From: Bacteroidetes bacterium UBA1935
GTDB lineage: Bacteria; Bacteroidota; Bacteroidia; Chitinophagales; Chitinophagaceae
Length of the DNA stretch: 64,000 bases
Direction of reading: 5' to 3'
NCBI GenBank assembly: GCA_002337045.1
Contig: DDFF01000010.1
Location: 1 to 64,000, forward strand
Part shown: positions 52,265-61,424 of the stretch, piece by piece
Layout of the letters: every line of letters starts with the position of its first letter
Numbering within the stretch: the first letter of the stretch is position 1
The notes under the pieces: model-generated
Told to the model about the DNA's origin: nothing
Seen by the model: only the letters and a program-made list of their open reading frames with translations
The model's database searches: none
Made by a program: the position numbers and the translations under genes

Positions 52265-52300
52265 AAAGGGTTTCAAGCTACACAGTTTGAAACCCTTTTT
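52265..52300 (+). terminator. Terminator after tRNA-Arg(ACG)
   Basis: AAAGGGTTTCAA (52265-52276) and TTGAAACCCTTT (52287-52298) form a 12-bp stem followed by T residues. Confidence 0.9.
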
Positions 52301-52444
52301 CATTTGCATACATCCTACATCATTTTTAGAAAATAAAAAAAGCCAGCCTGAAAACAGGCCAGCCCCTATAAACCCTATCACCATGAAAACATTTCAAAGA
52401 TATAATGCAGATACGCTGCTCATATCACTATAATTAGTAGTTTT
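52301..52444. other. Intergenic segment with a small hairpin and a 16-residue frame
   Basis: GCCTG (52346-52350) and CAGGC (52355-52359) form a short stem with an AAAA loop. Downstream, ATG 52383 opens a 16-residue plus-strand frame (MKTFQRYNADTLLISL) ending at 52433, preceded by a pyrimidine-rich CCCCTATAAACCCTATCACC. No transcript signal ties it to a gene; the neighbouring DUF937 gene is on the other strand. It is listed because the hairpin plus short frame looks like a leader module without a downstream gene. Confidence 0.3.
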
Positions 52445-52942
52445 TTACTTGCCGAACATTTTGGTAATATCTCCCAGATCTACGTCGCCGTCCTTGTCTT
52501 TATCCAAGCCAAACTGAGAACCTACAGAGTTAATGATGTTTTGAACACCACCACCTTGACCACTTGTCAGCGAGCCTATGATACCTTGCAGATCGATGCT
52601 TTTATCATTAGGGTCATTGGCTTTATTCTTTAATGAATTAAGTACCTGTGGTATCAATCCGCCAGCTATGTTTTTTGCTGTCTCTGCATTGATGCCGAAT
52701 TTCTGCGCAATATTACCTGCAAAGTTTTCAGACAGGCCGTTTACGGCACCGCTGTTATTGCCCTGCAGCAGGCTTGTTAATTGCTCCATATTGCCGCCAC
52801 TCATCATTTGTTGCAAACCACCGAAAATTGAGTTGCCCGCTTCCTGCATTACTGCATCGTTATGCTCGTTTGGTACGGCATTATTTTCAACAACAGCTTG
52901 CTGGCCGTGTTGCTTTATGATGTTCATTAATTGGTCTAACAT
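52445..52942 (-). CDS. DUF937-family protein
   Basis: A 165-residue protein from ATG 52942 (MLDQLMNIIKQHGQQAV); an earlier in-frame start lacks support. It is Gly/Gln/Asn-rich with a YidB/DUF937-like central part (AGNIAQKFGINAETAKNIAG followed by LIPQVLNSLKNK). The C terminus has an acidic loop DKDKDGDVDLGD that matches an EF-hand/dockerin-type calcium loop. No signal peptide. Function unknown in the family; the calcium loop is the only functional hint. Confidence 0.8.
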   Translation of the reverse strand: MLDQLMNIIKQHGQQAVVENNAVPNEHNDAVMQEAGNSIFGGLQQMMSGGNMEQLTSLLQGNNSGAVNGLSENFAGNIAQKFGINAETAKNIAGGLIPQVLNSLKNKANDPNDKSIDLQGIIGSLTSGQGGGVQNIINSVGSQFGLDKDKDGDVDLGDITKMFGK

Positions 52943-53022
52943 AATATATCGTTTTGATTGAATGGCGTAATATACAAACTTGTAGGGTAGCAAAGTGTAG
53001 AACTATTCAACACATAATAGAA

Positions 53023-54405
53023 TTATAACACCCCTGTAGTGGCATTGCTTTTGTTCAATAATGCTTCAATTTCCTTTTCTCTTTTTAGTATCTGCATACG
53101 CAGTGGTGAAAACAGCCACGTAGCTCTCAGTTTATTCAGCCTGTCTTTAGGAGGTAATAACAGCAGCCGTTTCAGCCATGTTAGAGGTGCGAAATGCCTG
53201 AATACGCCAGATAGCTTCACAAAGTAAATGACGGTGCTATTGTCTGCCTGGTTCAGTAGCATTTCCAGTTCTTTTACATCTGTAAGAGAGGAAATGCATA
53301 ATACAGTACCATTTTTGGGATTGAAATACTGTTGCAGCGACTTTTCATTATTCCATTCGTTATTGCTGATGATGCGTGATGCTTTTTCAGTATCGTTCAG
53401 ATGTTCAGGGATATTAAAGTGCTGGTCGGGTATGTAACGCAGTGCCCATTCTTTTTTGCTGAGGGTATCATAGACAGTCCATACATAGTTCTTGTAATAG
53501 TTCAGCATCTCTTTGTAATACCCCTCGCTAAGCCATTGTTGTTTCAGGCTGTGCTGAAATGACGCATAGAAATACAGGTGCGATGCGTATGGCTCAAACA
53601 TTTCGGGTATACGAACTACCAGTTCACCGCTTTTGGCATATACTTTCCATACTATACGGCGCACATCATCGCCCGACTCAAAATCTTTATAATTCAGGTA
53701 TTCGCCCTCAACACGTCGCAGTTGCTCTATACGTATATCCATCGTTTCCGTCTTCTTAGGATATACCTCTCGGTCGTCATCTTCTTTCAGTACAGGTGGT
53801 TGAGAAAAATGCCCTGAAATAGGCTGAGATACTGCCAGTTTGCATATCTGCAGCATATCTTCAAAAAATACAAAACCACCTTTCAGTTCATATTCTTTAA
53901 TATCGGGTAGTTCCATTCTGCTGCGCCCGGTTATGGCAGCACGCAAGAGGCTTTTTTCTTTTCTTTTATTAGACAGCAGGGTGAAGGTGTCTGTCATCTG
54001 ATGATTATCATAAAACAAACGACCTTTTACAAAACCAAGCAACGGCCTGTATACACCACTTATTGCAGCATTCAGAAACAGTTTATTCTTTTTGCCGTTA
54101 ACGGTTTCGGTAGTAAAGCTTACATCTAGCTTGTATTGTTTACTGTGTTTCAACCACAGATAATACAGCCAACTGGCTATGGTACTAAGTACCGAAAGTA
54201 TTATCAACGCTAATAAAAACCAGAACACAATCTTGCCCATTAGTATTACAAAAGGGCGAAAAGGGGTGACTTCATCTTTCTGCAACGGTTGGTACAATAT
54301 GCGATAAGCAATGTATGCGGCCAAACCGTATATCAGGGTGTTCAGCGTAAAGGGTAGGTACTGCCAATAGTACCGCAACAGCCATTTCAGTTGTTTCCAG
54401 CGCAT
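53023..54405 (-). CDS. DUF58-domain membrane protein
   Basis: A 460-residue protein with two N-terminal membrane spans (about 19-36 and 51-85), then a domain with strands and the DUF58 core motif YKDFESGDDVRRIVWKVYAK (about residues 238-257), where the G-D-D-x-R-x-I-x-W pattern is the family hallmark. DUF58 proteins often sit beside MoxR ATPases and VWA proteins; none are here. A cytoplasmic C terminus is basic. Function unknown. Confidence 0.8.
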   Translation of the reverse strand: MRWKQLKWLLRYYWQYLPFTLNTLIYGLAAYIAYRILYQPLQKDEVTPFRPFVILMGKIVFWFLLALIILSVLSTIASWLYYLWLKHSKQYKLDVSFTTETVNGKKNKLFLNAAISGVYRPLLGFVKGRLFYDNHQMTDTFTLLSNKRKEKSLLRAAITGRSRMELPDIKEYELKGGFVFFEDMLQICKLAVSQPISGHFSQPPVLKEDDDREVYPKKTETMDIRIEQLRRVEGEYLNYKDFESGDDVRRIVWKVYAKSGELVVRIPEMFEPYASHLYFYASFQHSLKQQWLSEGYYKEMLNYYKNYVWTVYDTLSKKEWALRYIPDQHFNIPEHLNDTEKASRIISNNEWNNEKSLQQYFNPKNGTVLCISSLTDVKELEMLLNQADNSTVIYFVKLSGVFRHFAPLTWLKRLLLLPPKDRLNKLRATWLFSPLRMQILKREKEIEALLNKSNATTGVL

Positions 54406-54526
54406 AGTTTATCTGTGCATGAAAATAAACAATACTCTACCAAGATTCTGTTAAATATCAGCAATAAATTAATCGCTACACATTTAGAGATTTATTAATT
54501 TTATACATCTCAAAATCACCCCATTT

Positions 54527-55318
54527 ATGAAAAAGACAATCATCATTGCCGCATCTCTTTTCTTGGTTCAACATGCTTATGCGCAACCTGGCAGCGGCTA
54601 TGCCCGCCGAGCCATAGAAGATAAATACGAAAAAGATAATGCAGGCAACAAGCAGAAGGGTATGGACTGGCTTAACAATGCCATGAATGGCAAAACGGAA
54701 GAGGTTTATAAATTTCCGTTGAACGTGAAGATGCACATGACTACCTATAAAAATGGTGAAGTAAAAGATGAAAACGACATGGATTATTATCTGAATACAG
54801 GTGCCAAATATTTTGGTGCAAGAATAACGGATAATAATAAGCGTAAGAATAAAAGCATCATGTTTACCATCTACGATTATGATAATAACAGCTCTATTAT
54901 GATAGATGAAAACGAGAAGACATATATGGCTGTAAACATTAATGCTTTTATGAGTGCCGAAGCGCAGGCTAACAGGGGAAAGACTACCACAGACGGCAAG
55001 TATAAGAACGATTGTAAGAAGAGTGGAAAATCAAAAACTATTCAGGGCTATAGTTGTGAAGAATATGTTTGTATTGACGAAGACCGTAATCGCCGCAGCG
55101 AGATATGGGTAACTACAAAGATACCGGTAGATATTTCACAAAGCTTTATGCGCAGTCCGTATGCTTATGTTAGTACCAATAAAATGGCTGGTATGATGAT
55201 GGAGGGTAGTTTTTATAAGAACGACCAAATTGAAAGCAAAATGGAAGTGACAAGTGTCAATACAAGTGCAAACTATAATGTGACAATGAGCGATTACTCA
55301 AAACAAGGCATGCGTTAG
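54527..55318 (+). CDS. DUF4412-domain exported protein
   Basis: 263 residues with a signal peptide (MKKTIIIAASLFLVQHAYAQ). The mature part contains DYYLNTGAKYFGARI, then MIDENEKTYMAVNINAF and KTIQGYSCEEYVC, and IWVTTKIPVDI: the pattern of DUF4412 proteins, which report on a matrix of the form property of bound dye-like or lipid ligands in LolA-like folds. A two-cysteine pair near residues 180-186 could form a disulfide. Function is unknown. Confidence 0.8.
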   Translation: MKKTIIIAASLFLVQHAYAQPGSGYARRAIEDKYEKDNAGNKQKGMDWLNNAMNGKTEEVYKFPLNVKMHMTTYKNGEVKDENDMDYYLNTGAKYFGARITDNNKRKNKSIMFTIYDYDNNSSIMIDENEKTYMAVNINAFMSAEAQANRGKTTTDGKYKNDCKKSGKSKTIQGYSCEEYVCIDEDRNRRSEIWVTTKIPVDISQSFMRSPYAYVSTNKMAGMMMEGSFYKNDQIESKMEVTSVNTSANYNVTMSDYSKQGMR

Positions 55319-55320
55319 TA

Positions 55321-56163
55321 TTATTCCTGATTTTCTAAGAGCTTGATACCTGTTTGCGTCAACTCTATTTTATGCTGTTTGTATAAAGCACCAACCGTCA
55401 TTTTAAATACTTTCTTGCTGATCCCGAAGAATTCATAGATTTCTTCGGGATTGCTTTTGTCGTGATATGGCAGGTAGCCATTGTTCTCTTGCAGCAATCG
55501 TAATATTTTGTCCGTTTCGCTTTCTACTTTTTTATAACCAGCTTCGCCGAGCGATACGTCTATTTTACCCTCTTCTTTGATGGACTTGATAAAACCTTTT
55601 TCGTGTGCACCGTATTCCAATTCTCGAAACACCTCGTTATAGTGCAACACACCTAAATGCTTGTTGTTGATGATGACCTTGTAACCAATATCGGTTTTTT
55701 GGTACACCAGCATATCTACCTCATCTTTTTCTTTAACTGTAAGGTTCTCGTTACTCAGCGTTCGTTCTACACGTTGTGTAGCTGCAATACGGCCTGTACG
55801 TTCGTCTATATAAAGTTTTACAAGGTATTCGCCGCCAACATCTATACGGGTTGTTTGCTGAGAAAGGGGCAGGAAGATGTCTTTCATCAAACCCCAGTCA
55901 AGAAACGCACCCTGGTTACTGATGCTTACCACTCTTAATAAAGCAATATCACCCGCAACTGCCAATGGCTTTTGTGTGGTAGCAATCAGCCTGTTTTCGC
56001 CATCGTGATACAGAAATACTTCTATTTCATCATCAGGCTTCAGTCCTTTGGGTACAAAACGTTTGGGTAGCAGTATTTCACCATCTTCGCCACCATCAAG
56101 ATACATGCCGAAGTCTACTTTCTTTACTACTTTAAGTGTATTGTATTGCCCTACCTGAACCAT
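55321..56163 (-). CDS. CvfB-family S1 RNA-binding protein
   Basis: A 280-residue cytoplasmic protein. It carries three S1-like segments (first 60 residues with KVDFGMYLDGGEDGEILLPK; then DIALLRVVSISNQGAFLDWG; then about 150-210) and a C-terminal winged helix (EIYEFFGISKKVFKMTVGAL), the CvfB/YitL architecture. CvfB binds RNA and affects virulence gene expression in Staphylococcus; its role in Bacteroidota is not known. A minus-strand TACCTTTG box (56184-56191) is a likely promoter element. Confidence 0.9.
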   Translation of the reverse strand: MVQVGQYNTLKVVKKVDFGMYLDGGEDGEILLPKRFVPKGLKPDDEIEVFLYHDGENRLIATTQKPLAVAGDIALLRVVSISNQGAFLDWGLMKDIFLPLSQQTTRIDVGGEYLVKLYIDERTGRIAATQRVERTLSNENLTVKEKDEVDMLVYQKTDIGYKVIINNKHLGVLHYNEVFRELEYGAHEKGFIKSIKEEGKIDVSLGEAGYKKVESETDKILRLLQENNGYLPYHDKSNPEEIYEFFGISKKVFKMTVGALYKQHKIELTQTGIKLLENQE

Positions 56164-56194
56164 AAATTTTATAATACGATTGGCAAAGGTACGC

Positions 56195-56572
56195 TTATTT
56201 TAGTGGTGAGGCAGCTTTCTTGCCTATCATCCCAAGGTGCGTATCGTTGAAGCTGGTAATGTGTTTTAACCCATATCCCATCATTCTGTCGAAAGAAGCG
56301 TGTGCAAAAAGCATTAAACCCGCGAGTAGGATATATTGGTTGCTTGTGATAATGCCCAATGCTATCACAGCAATTGCTATGGCTTTATGATGAAACAGAT
56401 TGTAAGTAAGTGCACCGATTTTATTATTAATAAGATAGCCGAGCATGCTGATGTCAGGAGCGAAGAACAATAGCAGGTATACCCACCAGCCAAGTTGCAG
56501 ATTCAGTTTGGTCATCATGTAGATGGCGATGGCAGTCATTGCCAGTTCTTCAATTCTAAGTACGTTTTTCAT
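56195..56572 (-). CDS. DUF4260-family membrane protein
   Basis: A 125-residue membrane protein from ATG 56572 (MKNVLRIEELAMTAIAIYM), with three or four hydrophobic spans. The family markers are FFAPDISMLGYL, YNLFHHKAIA and a C-terminal FAHASFDRMMGYGLKH. Function unknown. It lies 69 nt downstream of a Crp/Fnr-type regulator on the same strand and may be its target or operon partner. Confidence 0.85.
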   Translation of the reverse strand: MKNVLRIEELAMTAIAIYMMTKLNLQLGWWVYLLLFFAPDISMLGYLINNKIGALTYNLFHHKAIAIAVIALGIITSNQYILLAGLMLFAHASFDRMMGYGLKHITSFNDTHLGMIGKKAASPLK

Positions 56573-56641
56573 TGCTTTATGATTTTGTATCACAAAGGTC
56601 TGAAGCAGACGAAGGAGTAGAATTGATAAATATCAAGAATT

Positions 56642-57211
56642 TCAGCCGATGGATTTTTTGCGGAGCCGGCTGAGTGTTTCAGGAGTCATACCGAGCATTG
56701 ATGCAAGGTATTGCAATGGCACCTGATTGAATAATTCGGGATTGATGGCAAGCAATTGATTATACCTTTCCTCGGCTGTCATAAAAAGGTGGCTGTTTAC
56801 CCTTTCTTCCAATATGATAAAGCATTTGGCAAGAAACAGCTTTTCGAGTTTATGCCATTCGGGTATGTTGTTGCCCAGCGCATCGTAGTTGTTTTTATCT
56901 ATGGTATACAGTTCGCAGTCTGTGAGCGCCTGCATATTCCAACGTGCAGGTGTATTGAAAATAAAGCTAGCAAGGTCTGTCACAAAATAGCCGGGCGTGC
57001 TTATCCATTGTGTTACTTCCTTGTCGTTTTTATTGGCGTATATCCTTACTAACCCTGCTTTTATAAACGATAGTTGTGTACATGGGCGTTGTTCTTTGAG
57101 TAGATAATCTCCCTTATTTACGGTTTTGTAGGTGAAAGCGGATGCAATGGATGCAAGGTCTTCTGTCCTTGCATCGAAATAGGTTTGTATATATTGCTCC
57201 AATTCTGTCAC
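56642..57211 (-). CDS. Crp/Fnr-family transcriptional regulator
   Basis: 189 residues: a cyclic-nucleotide-binding beta-roll (about 10-120; KGDYLLKEQRPCTQLSFIKAG) and a C-terminal winged helix reduced to a short HTH (PLQYLASMLGMTPETLSRLRKK). The effector-binding residues of CRP are not conserved clearly, and the Fnr cysteines are absent. This small form is common in Bacteroidota and usually controls one neighbouring gene, here the DUF4260 membrane protein. Confidence 0.88.
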   Translation of the reverse strand: MTELEQYIQTYFDARTEDLASIASAFTYKTVNKGDYLLKEQRPCTQLSFIKAGLVRIYANKNDKEVTQWISTPGYFVTDLASFIFNTPARWNMQALTDCELYTIDKNNYDALGNNIPEWHKLEKLFLAKCFIILEERVNSHLFMTAEERYNQLLAINPELFNQVPLQYLASMLGMTPETLSRLRKKSIG

Positions 57212-57258
57212 AGAACAAATCTATTAATTAATAAGCTACAGTTGCATATTATTGCAGT

Positions 57259-58371
57259 ATGGCAGAATTACAACCGTTTAAAGATTTATATTCTCCACAG
57301 TCTGTAGGCAGGCTGGGGCAATACATAAAGAAAGTGTATCCGCAGTTTCAGAAAGATAAGTTTGAGAAGGTAGTTTTTGATAAGGGCTGGAAGGAAAAGG
57401 AACTGAAGCAACGCATGCGGCATATAACGCTTTCGCTCAATCAGTTTTTACCTGCAAGCTTTAAAGAAAGCAGTGCAGTATTGATAGACTGCGTAATGCA
57501 AATGCGCAAAGAGGGTATAGAAAGTCTGGGTATAGAGTTTCTTTCTTTGCCCGATTATATTGAAGTATTCGGGATAGAGGATTATAAGTCTTCTGTAAAA
57601 GCTATAGAGGTGATAACGCAATTCATCAGTTGTGAGTTTGCCGTGCGTCCATTCATCATAAAATATGGCGACAAAATGCTCCAACAGATGGATGCATGGG
57701 GTAGCCACAAAAATCATAAAGTCCGCAGGTTGGCTTCCGAGGGTTGCCGCCCGCGTCTGCCATGGGGCATGGCATTGCCAGCATTGAAGAAAGACCCATC
57801 GGCAATACTACCCTTGCTGGAAAGGCTAAAGGATGACGAACACGAGTGGGTGAGGCTTAGTGTTGCCAACAACCTGAACGATATATCTAAGGATAATCCC
57901 GATACGGTACTGAGGCTGTTTAAGAAATGGCATGGTAAGAGCAAAAATGCAGATTGGGTTATCAAACATGCATCGCGCACATTGCTGAAACAAGGCAATG
58001 CCGACCTGATGAAGCTATTCGGGTTTGGAGATGATGGCAGTATTCGGCACAACCACTTTAATATTGAGACACCGAAGGTAAAAGGCGGGGAAGACCTGCA
58101 GTTTTCATTCAGCGTAACCAACACTGGTAAAAAGCCTCAAATGGTAAGGCTTGAATATGGTATGCACTACCTGCGTGCAAACGGTACCCATTCTAAAAAA
58201 GTATTCAAAATAAGCGAGCGTGAATGTAAACCGGGAGAAACAATAGCCATTACCCGTAAGCAAAGTTTCAGGCCTATTACTACCAGGGTATATTATCCGG
58301 GCAAGCAGAAGGTATCGCTGATTGTAAACGGTACAGAGCGTGTGATAGCTGATTTTGAACTGAAAGGATAG
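57259..58371 (+). CDS. AlkD-like DNA alkylation repair protein
   Basis: A 370-residue HEAT-repeat protein. The helical core (30-260) includes MLQQMDAWGSHKNHKVRRLA and DDEHEWVRLSVANNLNDISK, characteristic of the AlkD/AlkC DNA glycosylase family that removes alkylated bases. The C-terminal 110 residues form an immunoglobulin-like beta-sandwich (SFSVTNTGKKPQMVRLEYGM), an extension that is common in AlkC-like members. It is divergent from the Crp/Fnr gene. Confidence 0.88.
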   Translation: MAELQPFKDLYSPQSVGRLGQYIKKVYPQFQKDKFEKVVFDKGWKEKELKQRMRHITLSLNQFLPASFKESSAVLIDCVMQMRKEGIESLGIEFLSLPDYIEVFGIEDYKSSVKAIEVITQFISCEFAVRPFIIKYGDKMLQQMDAWGSHKNHKVRRLASEGCRPRLPWGMALPALKKDPSAILPLLERLKDDEHEWVRLSVANNLNDISKDNPDTVLRLFKKWHGKSKNADWVIKHASRTLLKQGNADLMKLFGFGDDGSIRHNHFNIETPKVKGGEDLQFSFSVTNTGKKPQMVRLEYGMHYLRANGTHSKKVFKISERECKPGETIAITRKQSFRPITTRVYYPGKQKVSLIVNGTERVIADFELKG

Positions 58372-58387
58372 CTGTTTGTAAGCTTAT

Positions 58388-58418
58388 TTTGACTTTCAGC
58401 CACGGAATGTTACTTTTG
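58388..58418 (+). promoter_or_regulatory. Promoter of the pyrR-pyrB unit
   Basis: TTTG (58388-58391), 19 nt, then TACTTTTG (58411-58418). The predicted start lies about 10 nt before the TTG start codon of pyrR, so the message is nearly leaderless. Confidence 0.8.
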
Positions 58419-58434
58419 CATAAATCTCGTAAGT

Positions 58435-58965
58435 TTGAAGACCCTGCTTGATACTAAGCAATTAGACATTACGCTCCAACGCCTCGCTCATCAACTGATT
58501 GAGAACCATACCCAATTTAAAGATACAGTACTGATAGGCATACAACCACGCGGTGTATGGCTGTCTGACCGTATTGCTGGCTTGCTAAAAGGCATTACTG
58601 GCCAGCAGAGTATACCGTATGGCAAGCTGGATATCACTTTTTACCGAGATGATGTGCATCAGGGCAACGAAATACACGTGCCTTCCCAAACAGAAATCCC
58701 CTTCAGTATAGAAGATAAAAATGTTATACTGGTAGATGATGTGCTGCATACAGGACGCACCATCCGTAGTGCAATGGATGCTTTGATAGACTACGGAAGG
58801 CCTAAAAGTGTGGAGTTGCTGGTATTGATAGACCGCAGGTTCAGCCGCGAATTGCCGATACAGCCAGATTATGTGGGACGTACAGTTGATACCATCATCA
58901 CACAGAAGGTAAAAGTGTACTGGAAGGAAAAAGACCTGAAAGACGAAGTAGTACTTATTGATTAA
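58435..58965 (+). CDS. pyrR: Bifunctional pyrimidine regulator / uracil phosphoribosyltransferase PyrR
   Basis: A 176-residue PRTase-fold protein starting at TTG 58435 (no ATG fits the N terminus). The PRPP loop is VILVDDVLHTGRTIRSA (about 98-114), and IGIQPRGVWLSDRIA is the N-terminal substrate part. PyrR binds pyr mRNA in Firmicutes; here the leader is too short for the classical attenuator, so it may act only as an enzyme. It precedes pyrB by 25 nt. Confidence 0.92.
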   Translation: MKTLLDTKQLDITLQRLAHQLIENHTQFKDTVLIGIQPRGVWLSDRIAGLLKGITGQQSIPYGKLDITFYRDDVHQGNEIHVPSQTEIPFSIEDKNVILVDDVLHTGRTIRSAMDALIDYGRPKSVELLVLIDRRFSRELPIQPDYVGRTVDTIITQKVKVYWKEKDLKDEVVLID

Positions 58966-58989
58966 ATAAATTAGAATAAAAAGATATAG

Positions 58990-59919
58990 ATGTCGCTATC
59001 TGTAAAACACCTGCTGGGTATTAAAGAACTACAAACGGAAGATATTCATACCATCTTTCGCACGGCAGACAATTTTAAACAGGTATTACAAAGGCAGATA
59101 AAGAAAGTACCTGCCCTGCGCGATACCACAGTAGCCAATATCTTTTTTGAAAATTCTACCCGAACACGCATATCATTTGAACTGGCACAGAAAAGGCTGA
59201 GTGCAGATGTGGTAAACTTCTCTGCGTCAGGGTCATCGGTATCAAAAGGCGAAACGCTGATAGATACGGTAAACAATATACTGGCCATGAAGGTAGATAT
59301 GGTGGTAATGCGCCACTCTGCCAGCGGGGCTCCTTGGTTTCTTGCCAATCATATAGATGCCAGCATCATCAACGCAGGGGATGGTATTAATGAGCACCCT
59401 ACACAGGCACTGCTGGATGCCTTCTCGATGCGTGAAAAATTGGGCGACCTGAAGGGTAAACGTATCACTATCATAGGAGATATTATGCACTCGAGGGTTG
59501 CATTAAGCAATATCTACTGCCTGAACAAACTGGGGGCAGAGGTAATGGTTGCAGGCCCACCCACACTGATACCAAAACATATAGAAGGCTTGGGTGTGAA
59601 AGTGGAGTATGATGTGAAGAAGGCGCTGCAATGGGGAGAGGTTGCCAACGTACTTAGAATACAACTGGAACGTCAGCATAAACCACTGTTCTCTACACTC
59701 AGAGAATATGCACTATACTACGGCATCAATAAACAGATGCTGGACGACCTGCAGAAAGAGATGATCATCATGCACCCGGGTCCCATAAACAGGGGGGTGG
59801 AGCTGAGCTCTGACGCTGCAGATAGTAAACAATCTATAATATTAGATCAGGTAGAAAACGGTGTAGCCATCAGAATGGCTGTAATCTACTTGTTATCAGG
59901 CAAGAGTGAATTAGAATAA
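58990..59919 (+). CDS. pyrB: Aspartate carbamoyltransferase catalytic subunit
   Basis: A 309-residue transcarbamylase. The carbamoyl-phosphate motif is FFENSTRTRISFE (about residues 50-62); the SASGAPWFLA loop and NAGDGINEHPTQALLDAF motif (about 125-142) complete the active site, and HPGPINRGVE marks the aspartate domain. No PyrI is adjacent, in line with the class of pyrB genes clustered with pyrR. It carries out the first committed step of pyrimidine synthesis. Confidence 0.96.
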   Translation: MSLSVKHLLGIKELQTEDIHTIFRTADNFKQVLQRQIKKVPALRDTTVANIFFENSTRTRISFELAQKRLSADVVNFSASGSSVSKGETLIDTVNNILAMKVDMVVMRHSASGAPWFLANHIDASIINAGDGINEHPTQALLDAFSMREKLGDLKGKRITIIGDIMHSRVALSNIYCLNKLGAEVMVAGPPTLIPKHIEGLGVKVEYDVKKALQWGEVANVLRIQLERQHKPLFSTLREYALYYGINKQMLDDLQKEMIIMHPGPINRGVELSSDAADSKQSIILDQVENGVAIRMAVIYLLSGKSELE

Positions 59920-59987
59920 TTTTAATTGTTTAAAATCTAAATGTAAAAAGTTGAAAGCTTTTAGCTTTCCTCTTAACAATCTAATCG

Positions 59988-59995
59988 TATCTTTG
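59988..59995 (+). promoter_or_regulatory. -7 box for accD
   Basis: TATCTTTG fits TAnnTTTG; a CTTT at 59965 is a weak -33. It lies 61 nt before the accD ATG. Confidence 0.5.
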
Positions 59996-60056
59996 ACGCC
60001 TGTTTTGAACCGTAAGTTTTACGAATTAAAACAAATTTCTAACTAACAGACTTTAT

Positions 60057-60914
60057 ATGGCATCTACCTGGTTTCGTAGGATTAAGAAGGGTATATTGAC
60101 CGATACGCGTGAGAAGAAGGAAACCCCTGATGGCTTGTGGCATAAGTGTCCTGAATGTAAGACAACTACTACCACGCAAGAGCTGGAGAATAACTATTAC
60201 GTTTGTCCGAAGTGCAGTTACCACAATCGTATAAACGCCGCCGAATACTTTCCGATTATCTTCGATAACAAAGAGTACGAACTGCTTTTTGAAAACATCG
60301 TTCCGAAAGACAAACTTGGCTTCGTAGATCTGAAACCGTACGATGTACGCCTAAGGGATGCGCAGAAAAGCACAGGCCTGAAGGATGCAATGACCGTAGG
60401 GGTTGGTAATGTGAATGGTTACGGATTGGTGGTTGCGTGTATGAACTTCAACTTCATTGGTGGTTCTATGGGTAGCGTAGTAGGTGAGAAAATAGCACGT
60501 GGTATTGACTACGCCATTGCCAATAAGATGTCATTTATGATCATCTCTAAATCGGGCGGTGCGCGTATGATGGAAAGCGCCTTTTCGTTGATGCAAATGG
60601 CTAAGACATCTGCTAAGCTGACTCAATTGGCTAAAGCAGGGCTTCCGTACATATCGCTGATGACAGACCCTACAACAGGTGGTGTTACAGCGTCTTATGC
60701 TATGCTGGGCGATGTAAACATTGCTGAACCGAAAGCGTTGATAGGCTTTGCAGGCCCGCGTGTTATCAAAGAAACTATTAAGAAAGACCTGCCATCAGGC
60801 TTTCAGCGTTCAGAGTTTTTGCTGGATCATGGTTTCCTCGATTTCATCGTTCATCGCCCTACATTGAAAGAAAAATTAGCAACAGTAATTGAATGGTATA
60901 TGAAAGGGAAGTAA
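60057..60914 (+). CDS. accD: Acetyl-CoA carboxylase carboxyltransferase subunit beta
   Basis: A 285-residue crotonase-fold subunit. The zinc ribbon is CPEC (about 30-33) and CPKC (about 49-52). The acetyl-CoA site features [20 protein letters not shown] and [13 protein letters not shown] are present. With AccA it transfers the carboxyl group from biotin to acetyl-CoA; accA is not in the window. Length is normal. Confidence 0.97.
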   Translation: MASTWFRRIKKGILTDTREKKETPDGLWHKCPECKTTTTTQELENNYYVCPKCSYHNRINAAEYFPIIFDNKEYELLFENIVPKDKLGFVDLKPYDVRLRDAQKSTGLKDAMTVGVGNVNGYGLVVACMNFNFIGGSMGSVVGEKIARGIDYAIANKMSFMIISKSGGARMMESAFSLMQMAKTSAKLTQLAKAGLPYISLMTDPTTGGVTASYAMLGDVNIAEPKALIGFAGPRVIKETIKKDLPSGFQRSEFLLDHGFLDFIVHRPTLKEKLATVIEWYMKGK

Positions 60915-60928
60915 CACTCCCTTTTTTT
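60903..60928 (+). terminator. Terminator overlapping the accD stop codon
   Basis: AAAGGGA (60903-60909) and TCCCTTT (60918-60924) pair with the TAA stop in the loop, followed by T4. Confidence 0.75.
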
Positions 60929-60945
60929 AATGGAGAGTAAACACA

Positions 60946-61395
60946 TTGGCTACAGATAAAGTATATATTAAAAACCGACCTGCAACATTTGAATATGCTA
61001 TCGAGGATAGGCTGACAGCCGGTATTATGCTTACCGGTTCAGAAATCAAGTCTGTTCGCAATGGTAAGGTCAGCTTTAATGATAGTTACTGTTTCTTTCA
61101 CAAAGGCGAAATGTGGGTGAAGAGCCTGCATATTGCCGAATACGTAAATGCCGGTTACGCAGGCCACGATCCTGTGCGTGAACGTAAGTTGCTGCTTAAT
61201 AAAAGAGAACTGCGCAAATGGGAAACCAAAATGCGCGAGAAAGGGTATACGATAGTGCCGCTTGCCATGTTTATAAACGATGAGGGCTATGCCAAACTGG
61301 AAATAGGCTTGGGCAAGGGTAAGAAGCTACACGACAAACGCGAGACTATAAAGTCTCGCGATGCCGAAAGAGAAATGAAGCGTTATTTGAAATAG
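60946..61395 (+). CDS. smpB: SsrA-binding protein SmpB
   Basis: A 149-residue tmRNA-binding protein for trans-translation. TTG 60946 is the start; no ATG fits. The core has AGIMLTGSEIKSVRNGKVSF and HIAEYVNAGYAGHDPVRERK, followed by KRELRKWETKMREKGYTIVP and the C-terminal basic tail (GKKLHDKRETIKSRDAEREM). The ssrA gene is not in the window. Confidence 0.95.
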   Translation: MATDKVYIKNRPATFEYAIEDRLTAGIMLTGSEIKSVRNGKVSFNDSYCFFHKGEMWVKSLHIAEYVNAGYAGHDPVRERKLLLNKRELRKWETKMREKGYTIVPLAMFINDEGYAKLEIGLGKGKKLHDKRETIKSRDAEREMKRYLK

Positions 61396-61403
61396 TCTCT
61401 CTT

Positions 61404-61424
61404 ATCACTTATCTGATAAGTGAT
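61404..61424. terminator. Palindrome at the smpB / adhesin convergent junction
   Basis: ATCACTTATC (61404-61413) and GATAAGTGAT (61415-61424) form an inverted repeat that overlaps the stop codon of the minus-strand gene. Weak T context; it may be a shared terminator. Confidence 0.5.
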
